Assembly (NCBI GenBank): GCA_015501595.1
Contig: JADNRX010000006.1
Span: 124,001 to 188,000, forward strand
Length of the DNA stretch: 64,000 nucleotides
Source: Hymenopellis radicata
Lineage: Eukaryota; Basidiomycota; Agaricomycetes; Agaricales; Physalacriaceae
Reading direction: 5' to 3'
How positions within the stretch are numbered: the stretch's first letter is position 1; every line of letters starts with the position of its first letter. A program made the translations under genes and the position numbers. The notes beneath the pieces were generated by a model. It was not told the DNA's origin. It worked only from the letters and a program-made list of their open reading frames with translations, and ran no database searches. Below, in pieces: positions 1 through 11,556 of this stretch.

Positions 1-436
1 TCACGCATCCGCTGCCACGACTGCGCACGCGGGCTTCCAGAACGGGTGGGTCCTCGCAGATACGCACAGCGAGAAATGGGGCGCCGTGCAGCAGGTCTTT
101 CTGCATCCGTACCCAAATCCACCGGTGCCGGAAGCCCTGATTGGCGACGCACTCGGCTATCCGGGTCGCAAAGGCGCGTGTTCTGTGTGCTACGTCGACG
201 AGACGGAGCGGCAGTACCTGAAAAAGCATGTCAGTGAGGACGTCTGTTGTGTTGACGCGCTCGAGTTCTTCTGTGCAAATGGGGAGTCGGCTGATTATAT
301 GACGATCCTGCGCCACTTTATCGCGCACAAGGAGGCGATGCAGGAGGTTGGGCATATGATCATTTTGGACACGGCGAGGCATCCGGCGTTCGATCAGTGG
401 TTGACGTTGATGAGGATGCACCTTGGCCTTGTGTAG
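1..436 (+). CDS. C-terminal part of an unrecognised protein
   Basis: An open frame enters from the left edge in phase 2 and runs to a TAG at 434-436, giving about 144 residues. I recognise no family. The segment has a CSVCYVDE stretch near its middle and ends in a hydrophobic, Met- and His-containing tail (WLTLMRMHLGLV). No signal peptide or membrane segment can be judged because the N-terminus lies outside the window. It converges on VPS25, whose stop codon is only 78 bases away, so the two transcripts probably overlap at their 3' ends. The coding call rests on the uninterrupted frame and plausible composition; the function is unknown. Confidence 0.6.
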   Translation, partial: HASAATTAHAGFQNGWVLADTHSEKWGAVQQVFLHPYPNPPVPEALIGDALGYPGRKGACSVCYVDETERQYLKKHVSEDVCCVDALEFFCANGESADYMTILRHFIAHKEAMQEVGHMIILDTARHPAFDQWLTLMRMHLGLV

Positions 437-514
437 TAGTCCTGGCATTTGTGTATCATGTACAATAGTATTGCTCCAGAACCTGTACCATTACAAAATC
501 GTTCGAGTCGTTGA

Positions 515-1297
515 TCATTTACCAGTGGGAGCAAAGAACCTCACACCCTCGCCGTCCGCTACAGCGATTATCTGGGCCTGGTTGGTCTTTGAAAGGACGT
601 TGATAGCTCTGCGTAACAAGGGAAGCGGAATACCAGACAGCGGCGACTCGACTGGCGGATCCGTGATGTCGTAAAAGGTCATGATCGTGTTGAGCTGGCC
701 AGTGCTCGTCGCCTGCGCCGCAATCAGCAAAATCGCGCACGAGCAAACCGCAAACGAACACACGCACCCATTCATGCAGCGTCTCGGCCCATTCCTCGGG
801 GAGGCGCCAATACAGCAGTACAGCGCGGGTCTGCTTCGCCGGGTCGTATACCGCCACATTCTTCGCGACCATGAGAGATAGGATGTGCTCTAGATACGGC
901 GGAAGGACCTTTCCTGAGAAACGGTCAATCGCAATTAAGACCAATAATGCGCAGACCGGCGTACGATTTATGCGCTCGTTCTTCAACACTTCGTCCCAGT
1001 CATTGCCCGATGTCTCGGCATCTTCGACCCGCAGGTAGAACAGCCTGCGATGCCGCGCATAAGCCAGAATCAGCTTGATCCATTGGTCGCTGAATGATGT
1101 CGACGTCGACGGACTCGGTTGCTGCCTGGACCCCTCTTGTCAGCCGAAATTCGCATACAGATAGGCTGCACGAACGTGAAGAAGGGCGGCGCAGAATGTA
1201 TGGATGGTAGTAGGAATCCTACGCGTCAACAGTCAGATCGCACATTCCCTTTGGGCGCCGTCCTACCAGAAGATGTGGTATGTGTTGAGAGCGCCAT
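515..1297 (-). CDS. VPS25: ESCRT-II subunit Vps25
   Basis: Five exons: 1267-1297, 1172-1218, 965-1121, 768-913 and 515-712, joined by introns of 48-55 nt, giving 192 residues (human VPS25 has 176). The N-terminal PPFFTFQPSP motif matches the family's PPFF box, which docks Vps25 on Vps22/Vps36. The two winged-helix regions follow (WIKLILAYARH and RLPEEWAETLHEW), and the chain ends with the family-typical IIAVADGEGVRFF. Vps25 is present twice in the Y-shaped ESCRT-II complex that sorts ubiquitinated cargo at endosomes. The ATG at 1295-1297 is the only start that opens the first exon in phase. The intron-2 donor (GTGCAG) is weak; other junctions are standard. The start is 67 bases downstream of the RPT5 stop on the same strand. 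Confidence 0.9.
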
Positions 1298-1364
1298 TCA
1301 GATCATTGTCACACTTCAAGCTGAACGCGTCATATATCATATCAGGACAAACAAAGTAATAGTT

Positions 1365-2941
<1,577 letters not shown>

Positions 2942-3038
2942 GATGGCGTGAAGGAGAAAAGGCAGTCAGCATACGCGTCAGTGACGCGTACAGCCAGGTC
3001 GCAGGCTAACAATAACAAACACCGGCTTCACTTGAATC

Positions 3039-3662
3039 ATGGCTACCGACACCCCCGTCCTCGACGACAAAGCCCGCTATGAGCAGATCAAGAAGGAGCT
3101 TTCGCAGGCGATACCAAAGAAGCGGGCTGTCGATAAGCAGTTGGTCTGTCGATTCACGAACAGTCGACCTGTTATTTACATACTGCAGGCAGCCTTGGAG
3201 AGCGAAATATTCAAGCTTGAACAACAGTATTTACAAGACACCATGAGCCATAGCGGCGGGAACATCGTACACGGATTCGAAAACTTTCTCAAAAACCAGT
3301 CGACGGCGCGTAGAAAGTACGAGGTGCCGGAACACGATAGAATATTCTCCAACAGCAGTGTCACTATACAAAAGGTGTGTTCTGGATGTTTGTCCCAGTC
3401 CTTTCTTATGCAAACATCGCAGTCACTGGAGATAAATGGAGATGGCGACGACGCAGACGATGGCAAGAGCTCGTCCGGGCCTACAACCGTGACTCTTCGA
3501 CCGACAACCTCCCACGAGAATAAACTTATACGTGACCGCGAATATTCACGGCGTCGGCGAAACAAGGAAAGAGCTAGTGTCGGCACGGATGGTGATGAGG
3601 AAACCACTGCATCATCGGTTGGTCGGCCTCGAAAACGGACGCGTCTGAATGACGATGATTGA
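3039..3662 (+). CDS. EAF6: NuA4 histone acetyltransferase subunit Eaf6
   Basis: Exons 3039-3143, 3189-3374 and 3423-3662 give 176 residues. Both introns are multiples of three, so the frame stays open through them. The N-terminal half matches Eaf6/MEAF6: a short coiled coil, then LESEIFKLEQQYL, then the NIVHGFENFLK box and RIFSNSSVT. Eaf6 is a small shared subunit of NuA4-type acetyltransferases in the nucleus. The C-terminal tail is low in complexity, Ser/Asp-rich then Arg-rich (RRRRNKE, GRPRKRTR), suggesting a nuclear localisation signal. The gene diverges from RPT5 with only 97 bases between start codons. Decayed copies of its last exon sit at about 7.0 kb and 50.8 kb, each upstream of a carboxylesterase. 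Confidence 0.9.
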   Translation: MATDTPVLDDKARYEQIKKELSQAIPKKRAVDKQLVCRFTNSRPVIYILQAALESEIFKLEQQYLQDTMSHSGGNIVHGFENFLKNQSTARRKYEVPEHDRIFSNSSVTIQKVCSGCLSQSFLMQTSQSLEINGDGDDADDGKSSSGPTTVTLRPTTSHENKLIRDREYSRRRRNKERASVGTDGDEETTASSVGRPRKRTRLNDDD

Positions 3663-4477
3663 GGTGGGCTTGACTGGCTTTCATTCGTTATCCCTGGCTG
3701 ACCTGTGGAACAGAGTTACCTACTTCTGGACATGAAATGATGTAACACCATCCGTACGATACTGTACACTTAATCTGGCTTTATGGCGCGTATACCCTCA
3801 TTCAAAACCATTAACACTCCAAGGTTACACCCTCTCGTCGATCTCTTCCCTAACTCGTATGTATCCAGATGCGAGAATATGCAGCGGTCAGAGGTCGAAG
3901 CGTTTGGGTGATGGAATTCCAGCTCAACCATCGGATCAGCTGCCTCCCGTATGCACTCACGCTTCAAAACTCAATTCAGTCCTCTCTTTGTTAGCCTACT
4001 TAGCTTGAAGCACCGTACGGCTGCGCGGGCTTGCTAACGCCATACTGTGCGTTTTACCTCCTGGGAGCGCTATTCTTGTACACATCAATGCAGAGCTTCG
4101 CCTGCCCACTTAGCCTTATCGTCTCATCGCGTCTCAGGTCGATGCATATCCCCGGCTTGCTCAAGTATGTCCACCCATTTTGGAACGCGATCTACGTGAT
4201 ATCTGGTTGGACTCACTTATATCTCCTGTTCGCTCTCTCGACATTAGCAAAGTGCGGATGGTTCTTTGGCTGTGAACGAAGCTATCGGGTCTCTATGATC
4301 CGACCCAGCTGCGCCTACAGCTTCTTCGTCGACATGGATCGTGACACAAATGCCGCCTTGGTACCGTTTACATCAAGTCATTCTCAGCGGTACTTGCCCT
4401 TACCAGATTGCTGTCACAACTCACGAGGTATGAAGAGCCAGTCAGAGCATAGTTAGTCCTCATCTCCTCCTTTAGAA
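3663..4477 (+). other. Intergenic region between EAF6 and CE1
   Basis: No gene was found. From about 4085 the sequence resembles the region upstream of CE2 (about 7760-7860): both share an AGCTTCGCCT stretch followed by a CGCGTCTCAGG stretch. This is therefore the 5' flank carried along when the carboxylesterase unit was duplicated. Short open frames here have no recognisable content. Confidence 0.55.
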
Positions 4478-6786
4478 ATGCGTCTCACATTACCCGCAGC
4501 TGCCGTCTTCCAGGTATCCATAACTTTTGGATCAGGCCTTCCCCTCCAGTGGTAAAGCTAGACCATGCTCTTGTTACAGGAACTACGGATGGAGTCGTTG
4601 ATGAATTCCTTGGTATACCTTTCGCAAAGCCACCGTAGATACCCCCTTTTCCTTGGCCTGCCCGAACAACATGCTGATTGATAGGACCGGGAATCGTCGA
4701 CTCCAACTTCCTGAAGCCGTTGATGATTACACGGGAAATCTCAATGCGAGTGCCTTCGGTCCCGCATGTCCCCAACAGTCCGGATCGTTGCCCTCGACCG
4801 ATGGTCTGCCTGCGGAAGTAGTGGCTGCTCTGCGATTCTTCGATAGGCCAATTCCTTCAGATGAAGACTGTGTATTCCAGGTTCCCGTCTTGGCTCTTTT
4901 CATTGTTTTGATCCGCTCTCCAAGGTCTCACTGTTAACGTTGTCAAGCCCTCCGGCATTGCTGCGTTTAGCGAGCTCCCTGTTGTAGTTGTACGTCCCTT
5001 TCCATTTCAAAGTTACCTTGCCAGATGCTAAAGAGTACAAAGTGGATCTACGGAGGTGCGATGACTGTTTTGCCGTTGACTGTGAACTGACGACTGACGC
5101 GTCGATAGGCGGCTTTGAAGTTGGAGGGACTTCAGGGTCCGTTCTTGTTCCACCAGTGGACTAAATGCTAAAGCGATGCTTACAGTTATGACGGATATGT
5201 AATCGTCAATCGCTCCATTGCGCTCGAAGAGCCGATCATCTACGTGTCGATGAATTATCGTCTGTCGGGTACGCATTTTACAGATTAAATGTGAGTCGAA
5301 ACCTCATCCGTTTTCAGCATTTGGATTCTTAGCAAGCAAGGAGGTGAAAGAGGCTGGGATAGGCAATCTCGGCCTACAGGATCGTATGTTCTGCAAAGCG
5401 TTTATCTGGCTCCTAAATATTTCTTTCTGCAGAACGATTGGCCCTCCGATGGGTTCACAGGTACATTGGCGCATTTGGGGGAAATCCGGCAAAAGTAACG
5501 ATGTACGTTGATGTCCTTTTTTATATCATCTATTAGGTTGCGGACCAAACAACAGCTGGGGCGAATCTGCCGGAGCGATATCAGTTGCATCGCACATGTT
5601 GGCGAATGATGGTGACGCACAAGGGCTCTTCCGAGCTGCATATATGCAATCGGGGTCGCCGCTTCATGTCAGCCCAATTGAACATGGTCAACCATGTGCG
5701 AACATCCTCATTCATGGCCTGTTTCTTGCTCACTGTCTTTATTCGCCTCTCACAGATTACGATGACATTGTCCACAGGACAGGATGCGCAGGCTCATCGG
5801 ATACTTTAGCATGTATTCGGACCGTCCCATACGCTGTCTTGAAGGCAGCTGCAGATGCTTCTCCCTACTTGTTTGGCTATCAAGTCTTACTACCTAGTCT
5901 GCTACCGGCGAACTGACGCTCCTCTAGCCATTGCACCTAGCATGGATGCCGCGGCCCGACGGCGTGTTCCTAACCGATACCTTGCCGCGTCTTCTCCAGC
6001 AGGGCAAAGTTGCTAATATTCCCGTCGTTTCTGGTATGTCGATCTCTTGGTGGCGCTGTGTAGTATACTCAACGCTTCTGTATAGGAGACTGTGACGACG
6101 AAGGCACTGTATTTGCTTTATCTCAACGGAATATTACGTGAGTTGATAGCCAGAACATTGTTGAAATAAGCTAAAGCTCTTTGTGGTATTGGTAGCACCG
6201 ATGCCGAAGTGAAAGAATATCTGCAGACTGTCATGTTCCCTTCCATGGCAGAGGACGACATTGATACGCTCCTGGATGTCTATCCTGCATCGGTCGAAGC
6301 CGGGTCGCCCTTTGACACTGGCAGTGCGAACGCCATTACACCACAGTTCAAGCGGCTCGCTGCTTTCCAAGGCGATCTGGTTTTCCACGGTCCGCGAAGG
6401 GTCTTCCTTTCTGCTCTGTCAGGAAAACAAGACCTATATAGTTTTAGTATGTCTTCCCATTTGACCCCCCTCCCCCCTTTGACTAACGTGAACCAGTTTA
6501 CAAACGCAGGAAGCACTTTCCTGTGCTAGGATCCTACCACACCAGCGATCTTTCCAACATTTACGCTCCGGGCGGAGACATGCAGGACTACCTCATCCGT
6601 TTCGTGGCCACTCTGAATCCCAATGGTAATGGTAATACTGGGATTGATTGGCCAAAGTGGACTACCGATTCGCCGCAGGTTTAATCGTTTAATGATGGTC
6701 CAGTTGCGCAGGACATTGTTGAGGATACGTTCAGGCAGGAAGCCATAGATACTTTAAACGCGGTTATGTTGAGGAATCATGAATAA
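4478..6786 (+). pseudogene. Type-B carboxylesterase copy 1 (CE1), probably inactive
   Basis: Multi-exon relative of secreted fungal type-B carboxylesterase/lipases (alpha/beta-hydrolase fold). Recognisable in order: a hydrophobic N-terminus, FLGIPFAKPP, the WIYGG oxyanion region, the nucleophile elbow WGESAGAIS, the acidic GDCDDEGT box and the catalytic His in LGSYHTSDL. Two lesions are visible. A base is missing at the C run 4541-4544, putting TAA at 4553-4555 in place of the VVKLDH reading of its sisters. Near 6680 an in-frame TAA follows SPQV, where CE2-CE5 read a sense codon before SFNDG. The first fits the window-wide G/C-run errors; the second is a substitution-type lesion and is the better evidence for inactivation. 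CE1 directly follows EAF6 and is the most diverged copy. Confidence 0.75.
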
Positions 6787-6917
6787 CTGGGTGTAGTATG
6801 CCTCTTAGAGTAGTAGACAGCGCTCTTTTCTTGTCTTTAGTTCTCGATGAAGGACATTTGATTGATGAGCCTCGCTTTCCTGGGCTGGACCGGCCGGAGT
6901 TGTCGGCCCGCCCACTT
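6787..6917 (+). other. Spacer between CE1 and the duplicated block
   Basis: Short non-coding segment with no counterpart in the right arm. Homology with the right arm starts near 6918, at a CCACTTTCTCT stretch that is also found near 50942 on the opposite strand. Confidence 0.4.
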
Positions 6918-7140
6918 TCTCTGGACAATCATCATGATGACTCTCTTACAAGTCTCTCCTCGATCGCTCTGTCAAAGTTGCTACGCCTGGTCAAACAAGA
7001 ACTTATCTCTGGGCCTATTACCATGACTCTTCGACCGCCAGCGTCCCACGAGAATCTACGCGGACGCGGACGTTCAAGGCGTCGGCGAAACAAAACACGA
7101 ATCGATAGCAAGGAATGTGACGAGGAGACGTGCCGGCAGC
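6918..7140 (+). pseudogene. Fragment of the EAF6 3' exon (left arm)
   Basis: From about 7008 the sequence matches the EAF6 tail in the same frame: SGPITMTLRPPASHEN against SGPTTVTLRPTTSHEN in the intact gene, then the Arg-rich SRRRRNK stretch. The earlier EAF6 exons, including the Eaf6 domain, are absent, so this cannot make a functional subunit. It lies upstream of CE2, as the real EAF6 lies upstream of CE1, showing that the duplicated unit spanned the EAF6 tail plus a carboxylesterase. The end is interrupted by a hAT-type MITE, and about 450 bases present in the right arm are missing here just before the insertion point. Confidence 0.75.
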
Positions 7141-7148
7141 ACCGACTC

Positions 7149-7580
7149 TAGGGTGGGGGAAATAAGTCCGAGCTCACTTATTTACCAGTAAATTACCAGC
7201 GGCCCGCCAGAGGCCATGTAATTTACTTATTTACCAGGTAATTTACCTTGCACGTGATGGTCACGTGACACGTTTGGTGGCGCAAATTTCCTCCCAAAAT
7301 TTCCTCCGAAAATGCTGTTAAAACAGCTCTCTGAGTTATCCCAGGCCACTGGTTGGCTTTAGGGCACTACAGCCACCTCCCTCGACTAGTCGGGCTTGTG
7401 CTGACACTGATATATGTCCGGAAATGGGTTGGTGGCGGCCCCGGGCGGGTGCACGTGAGAGGTAAATTACCACCCGAAATCTGACCCTCGGCCGGCCATG
7501 TAATTTACCAGGTAATTTACTGTAATTTACATGTAAATAAGTGTTTTGGTAAAAAACCTCCACTTATTTCCCCCACCCTA
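7149..7580. mobile_element. hAT-type MITE (432 bp) with 8-bp target duplication
   Basis: The element starts TAGGGTGGGGGAAATAAGT and ends with its near-perfect reverse complement. It is flanked by 8-bp direct repeats ACCGACTC at 7141-7148 and 7581-7588. Eight-base duplications and a TAGGG terminus are hallmarks of hAT elements. No transposase frame is present; the interior holds several AATTTACC/GGTAAATT subterminal motifs. The homologous spot in the right arm, 50230-50237 on the - strand, has a single ACCGACTC and no element, so it is a true empty site. The insertion therefore postdates the inverted duplication or was lost precisely from the other arm. Confidence 0.88.
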
Positions 7581-7588
7581 ACCGACTC

Positions 7589-8336
7589 CTTCTAGGACCA
7601 CGAGGGATCTCATTCGCGACGACTCCCCGAGTCTCTCACCCTCGTTCCGTGCCCGCCCAGACAATCTAATGCTCTTTCGTTTCACCTGAAAGCTCCGTCC
7701 CTCAACTTAAGTAAAGTCGCATCCCACCTTTTTTTTTTTGCTGATTCACTTCTTCAGTGGACATGGAGCTTCGCCTTCTCCGTTTGCAGTTATTCTGTCG
7801 TCGCGTCTCAGGTGTCCATACGTGATATATATCCCTGACTTTCTTAGTCTGTGCGCGGGACGCCCACTGTTACACATATCTTTATCTGGACGAATGTGGG
7901 CGGTTTTCTTGGACCACGACCGCGTACGATGCGATGCGGGATTGCTACTTCTTTCCGCCTCTGTCCATCTGGTGCCTAGCCGGCTTTTGTGGTTTGCTAT
8001 CCCGCTGGCCTTGTCGCAGCCTCAGCTGTATATGACAATTGTCATAGCATAATCTATCTATGCAACACCGCCTTCCCGCTTCACAAGCTACTAGTAATGT
8101 AAGTAATTATACACCGGCCCTGGCCTAACTGGAGCTGGCTTCCTCGAGTGATATAGGTGGCGCCGCAAGTGGGGTCGGGATGGTTCGGTGCTGTCTGAAT
8201 TACCACAAGGTCTTTGGCACCGTCTCCATCGAGCAAGGCGGTCAGTTGTCATTTTCCTTGGGCATCGCAAGATCACAAGGTATATAGAGCGAGTAAACTC
8301 AAGATGGCCAGACCCCATCTTATTTCCCCTCGAAAT
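7589..8336 (+). promoter_or_regulatory. 5' flank of CE2
   Basis: Non-coding stretch matched on the opposite strand by the 5' flank of CE5 (about 49452-50229). A TATATAG at 8281-8287 lies about 50 bases before the CE2 ATG and is kept before CE5, so it is the likely core promoter. A T-run at about 7730-7739 is longer here than in the other arm. No gene was seen. Confidence 0.5.
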
Positions 8337-10661
8337 GCGTCTCATAGTATTTACAGCTGCCGTACTCCAGGTATCTATAACTCTTGGATCAGGTCTTCCT
8401 CCTCCGCCACTGGTGAAGCTAGACCATGCTGTTGTTACAGGAACTACGGATGGAGTGATTGATAAATTTCTTGGCATACCTTTTGCAAAGCCACCGTGAT
8501 TAGTCCCTTCTCTCTAACCTTTGAGGACAATGATACTGACTCACATATCGAACAGAACAGGCAAGCGTCGACTCCGACTCCCCGAGGCCGTCGATTCTTA
8601 TACGGGAAATTTCAACGCGAGTGCCTTCGGTCCCGCATGTCCACAACAGTCCGGACCCTTTATTGATACCGACGGTCTACCCGCGGAAACGGTAGCTGCT
8701 CTGGAACCCTTCAACAGATCACTTCCTTCAAATGAAGACTGTCTGTCCGAGTTCTTGTTGTGTCGATTACTCTTTTGATCTGATCTCTGAAGGTCTGACC
8801 ATCAATATCGTCAAGCCCGCGGGTGTCGCCGCATTCAGTGAACTCCCTGTCGTTGTCGTAGGTCCCTGTTCGTCTTAAGGCTACATTGCGAGATGCTGAC
8901 GAGAATTCAGTGGATCTATGGAGGTGAAATACATCTTTTCCCCTTGGTTTTAAACTAACAAATGCTTGATAGGGGGCTTTGAATTCGGAGGTACTGCAAG
9001 GTAGGTTCATGTTACGCATATTTGACGTTGGTGTAATGAATGCTTAACGGTTGCTTGCAGTTACGATGGCGGCGTCATCGTCAATCGCTCTATCTCACTC
9101 GAGGAACCAATCATCTATGTGTCGATGAATTATCGCCTGTCAGGTATGCATGTGTGACGGAAAATACGTTTTTGAAACCTCATCCATTTTCAGCCTTCGG
9201 ATTTTTGGCGAGTAAGGAGGTGAAAGCCGCCGGTGCAGCGAATCTTGGCTTACAAGATCGTACGTCCGTTCAAAGAGCTTCCTTCACAGCTTATGTGTTC
9301 GTTCTTGCTCAGAACGACTGGCCCTTCGTTGGGTACAAAAGTACATTCGCGCATTTGGGGGAAATCCAGACAAAGTGACCCTGTGCGTTCGCACTTTTGT
9401 GTGTTGCACTCAAATCCATAACAAAATGACAGTTGGGGCCAATCTGCTGGGGCAATGTCGGTTGGATGCCAGATGATAGCGAATGACGGAGACGCAGAGG
9501 GCCTTTTCCGAGCTGGAGTTATGCAATCGGGGTCGCCGCTTCCCGTTGGCGCATTTGAACATGGCCAACAATGTGTGATTACCACTGCCGGTTTCTCACC
9601 AGTCCTCCTCATTTGCTATGACAGACTATGATGACATCGTCGGCAGGACAGGATGCACAGGCTCACCGGATACTTTGGCATGCCTTCGGACCGTCCCTTA
9701 CGATACCTTCAAGGCAGCTGCTGACGCTTCTCCCTACCTCTTTGGCTATCAAGTCAGTGCTGTCTCTGCGTTGTCTGTTACCAGATCACTGACACCCCGG
9801 CAGCCGCTCAGTTTGCCATGGATGCCGCGTCCCGATGGCGTGTTCTTGACGGATGATCTGCAGCGTTTGGTACAGCAGGGCAAAGTCGCGAACGTTCCCG
9901 TTATGAGCGGTGTGTTGATGTCGTATTCCGGGTATTGTGGATAATCCTCAATCCACGTCTGCACAGGTGATTGCGATGACGAAGGAACCGTAATCTCGTT
10001 CTCACAACGCAACGTTACGTGAGTTCAGGTTGTCAGATTGGCGGAGACTAAGCTTATTTCATTGTCGATAGCACTGATGCCGAACTCAAGGAGTATATGC
10101 AGACTGTGATAGTCCCTCTCATGCCGGAGGACGACATTGATAGGCTTATGAATGTGTACCCTGCAGCAGCTGAAGCAGGATCACCGTTCGACACCGGCAG
10201 TGCGAATGCCCTTACGCCACAGTTCAAACGACTCGCCGCACTTCAAGGCGATGTCGTCTTCCAAGGTCCCCGGAGGTTCCTCCTCTCGGCGATATCAGGA
10301 CAGCAGGACGTATACAGCTTCGGTACAGATCGTTCTCATTGATGCCTTTGTTCTCACTGACTCGTTCTCATAAGTACACAAACGTTTCAAACAATTACCC
10401 TTCTTGGGCGCCTTCCACGGCACCGATCTTCTGTTTAATAGCTATGCTCCAGGCGGCGATCTGCAGGACTATATCATTCGTTTCGTCGCCAATTTGGACC
10501 CGAATGGTGACACTGGAATCACTTGGCCCAAGTGGACTATCGAGTCGCCGCAGTTGCTATCTTTCAACGACGGCCCAGTGCCGCAAAATATCACCGACGA
10601 TACGTACCGGAAAGAAGCCATCGAAACATTGAACGCGATTTTGTTGGAAAACCCCGTTTGA
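8337..10661 (+). CDS. Type-B carboxylesterase copy 2 (CE2)
   Basis: Secreted type-B carboxylesterase/lipase with about a dozen exons. A signal-like N-terminus (MRLIVFTAAVLQVS) is followed by FLGIPFAKPP, FGPACPQQSG, the WIYGG oxyanion strand, IYVSMNYRLS, the nucleophile elbow WGQSAGAMS (GxSxG), the acidic motif GDCDDEGT, and LGAFHGTDL with the catalytic His. It ends LNAILLENPV. I saw no frame lesion, but not every splice site was resolved. Such enzymes hydrolyse esters outside the cell; the substrate cannot be read from the sequence. It is nearly identical to CE5 in the right arm and less similar to CE1 and CE3, so CE2 and CE5 are partners across the inverted repeat. Confidence 0.85.
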
Positions 10662-11556
10662 GGGATGCAGTTACTTTTCGTTTACTTAGTTATCAATGAC
10701 ATGAAGTTTGCAACGCAAGGGGAAGACGATCCCGGCTCCCGCGGAATGTCGAACTAGCTTTTAATTGCTTGAGAAACTACGTATAAGTAGACGTCGAGTT
10801 GGCAGGCGTCTACCTAAGGTCAGCCGGCGTTGTCGGCCCGCTCTGATGTCCTTGTCCAGAACCTCTAGTAGGCTCTACTCAACTCTCGCGACTTCATAAC
10901 CTCTTGGACAGGCGGGACAAAGTAACGTTACAGAAATGGATACCTCTAGTGCATGAGTAATGCTGGAACCCCAATCCGCGTTCTTTCTTCGCAGGTCGTT
11001 TGTCCCTTGGCCTCGTCTGAGTCGGAACCACATCCCGCGAGGTCAATCGGTCTCCAAGCTTTTGCCGTGTATCGACTTCCTTCCTTCCTTCCCAATTCTT
11101 TGTATTAATGGGTACATCTACTTCAACTTCTTGTCAGTTGTTCCTTGATCCCTTTTGACGCTAATCCGTCGCCCGAGGGCGCATATCACATATTGAGGTG
11201 CTACGGATCATCTTGAATTCGAAGTCATGGTCGCACCAGCCCTTCTTGGCGCCCTCTCAGGCTCTGGCTGTCGCTGGCTTTCTCCGTGGACGTCTGAGGC
11301 TGCTACAATATCGCTCAGTGTAATTTCAAATTGACGCGTCTCATGGACCTCGAGACGCCGCGACGCGTATTTTGAGCCGCTTTTTGTCATGACCTATGAG
11401 GACGGGATGACTGATTGTGGGTTCCTTACTGACAAAGCCTTGGACAAAGCAGCCAATTTTGGAAGCGCATAGCCTTCCGACCCTTGAGGGCTTGAGCATT
11501 AGAGGTATAAGACAGCGTTGAAGTGAAGTCAGTCTTTGACCCTCCGCCATTATAGT
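10662..11556 (+). other. Spacer between CE2 and CE3, with an empty solo-LTR site
   Basis: Non-coding. Its first 300 bases match the region downstream of CE5. At 10837-10841 a single CCCGC marks the site where the right arm carries a 289-bp solo LTR between two copies of this pentamer, so this is the empty site. Around 11340-11480 it resembles 46140-46260 in the right arm. The sequence just before CE3 matches that before CE4 but lacks the 1.4-kb element found there. Confidence 0.6.

Noticed and set aside
7336..7563. Open frame inside the hAT-type MITE
   Set aside because: Too short for a transposase and spans subterminal repeats; the element is non-autonomous.
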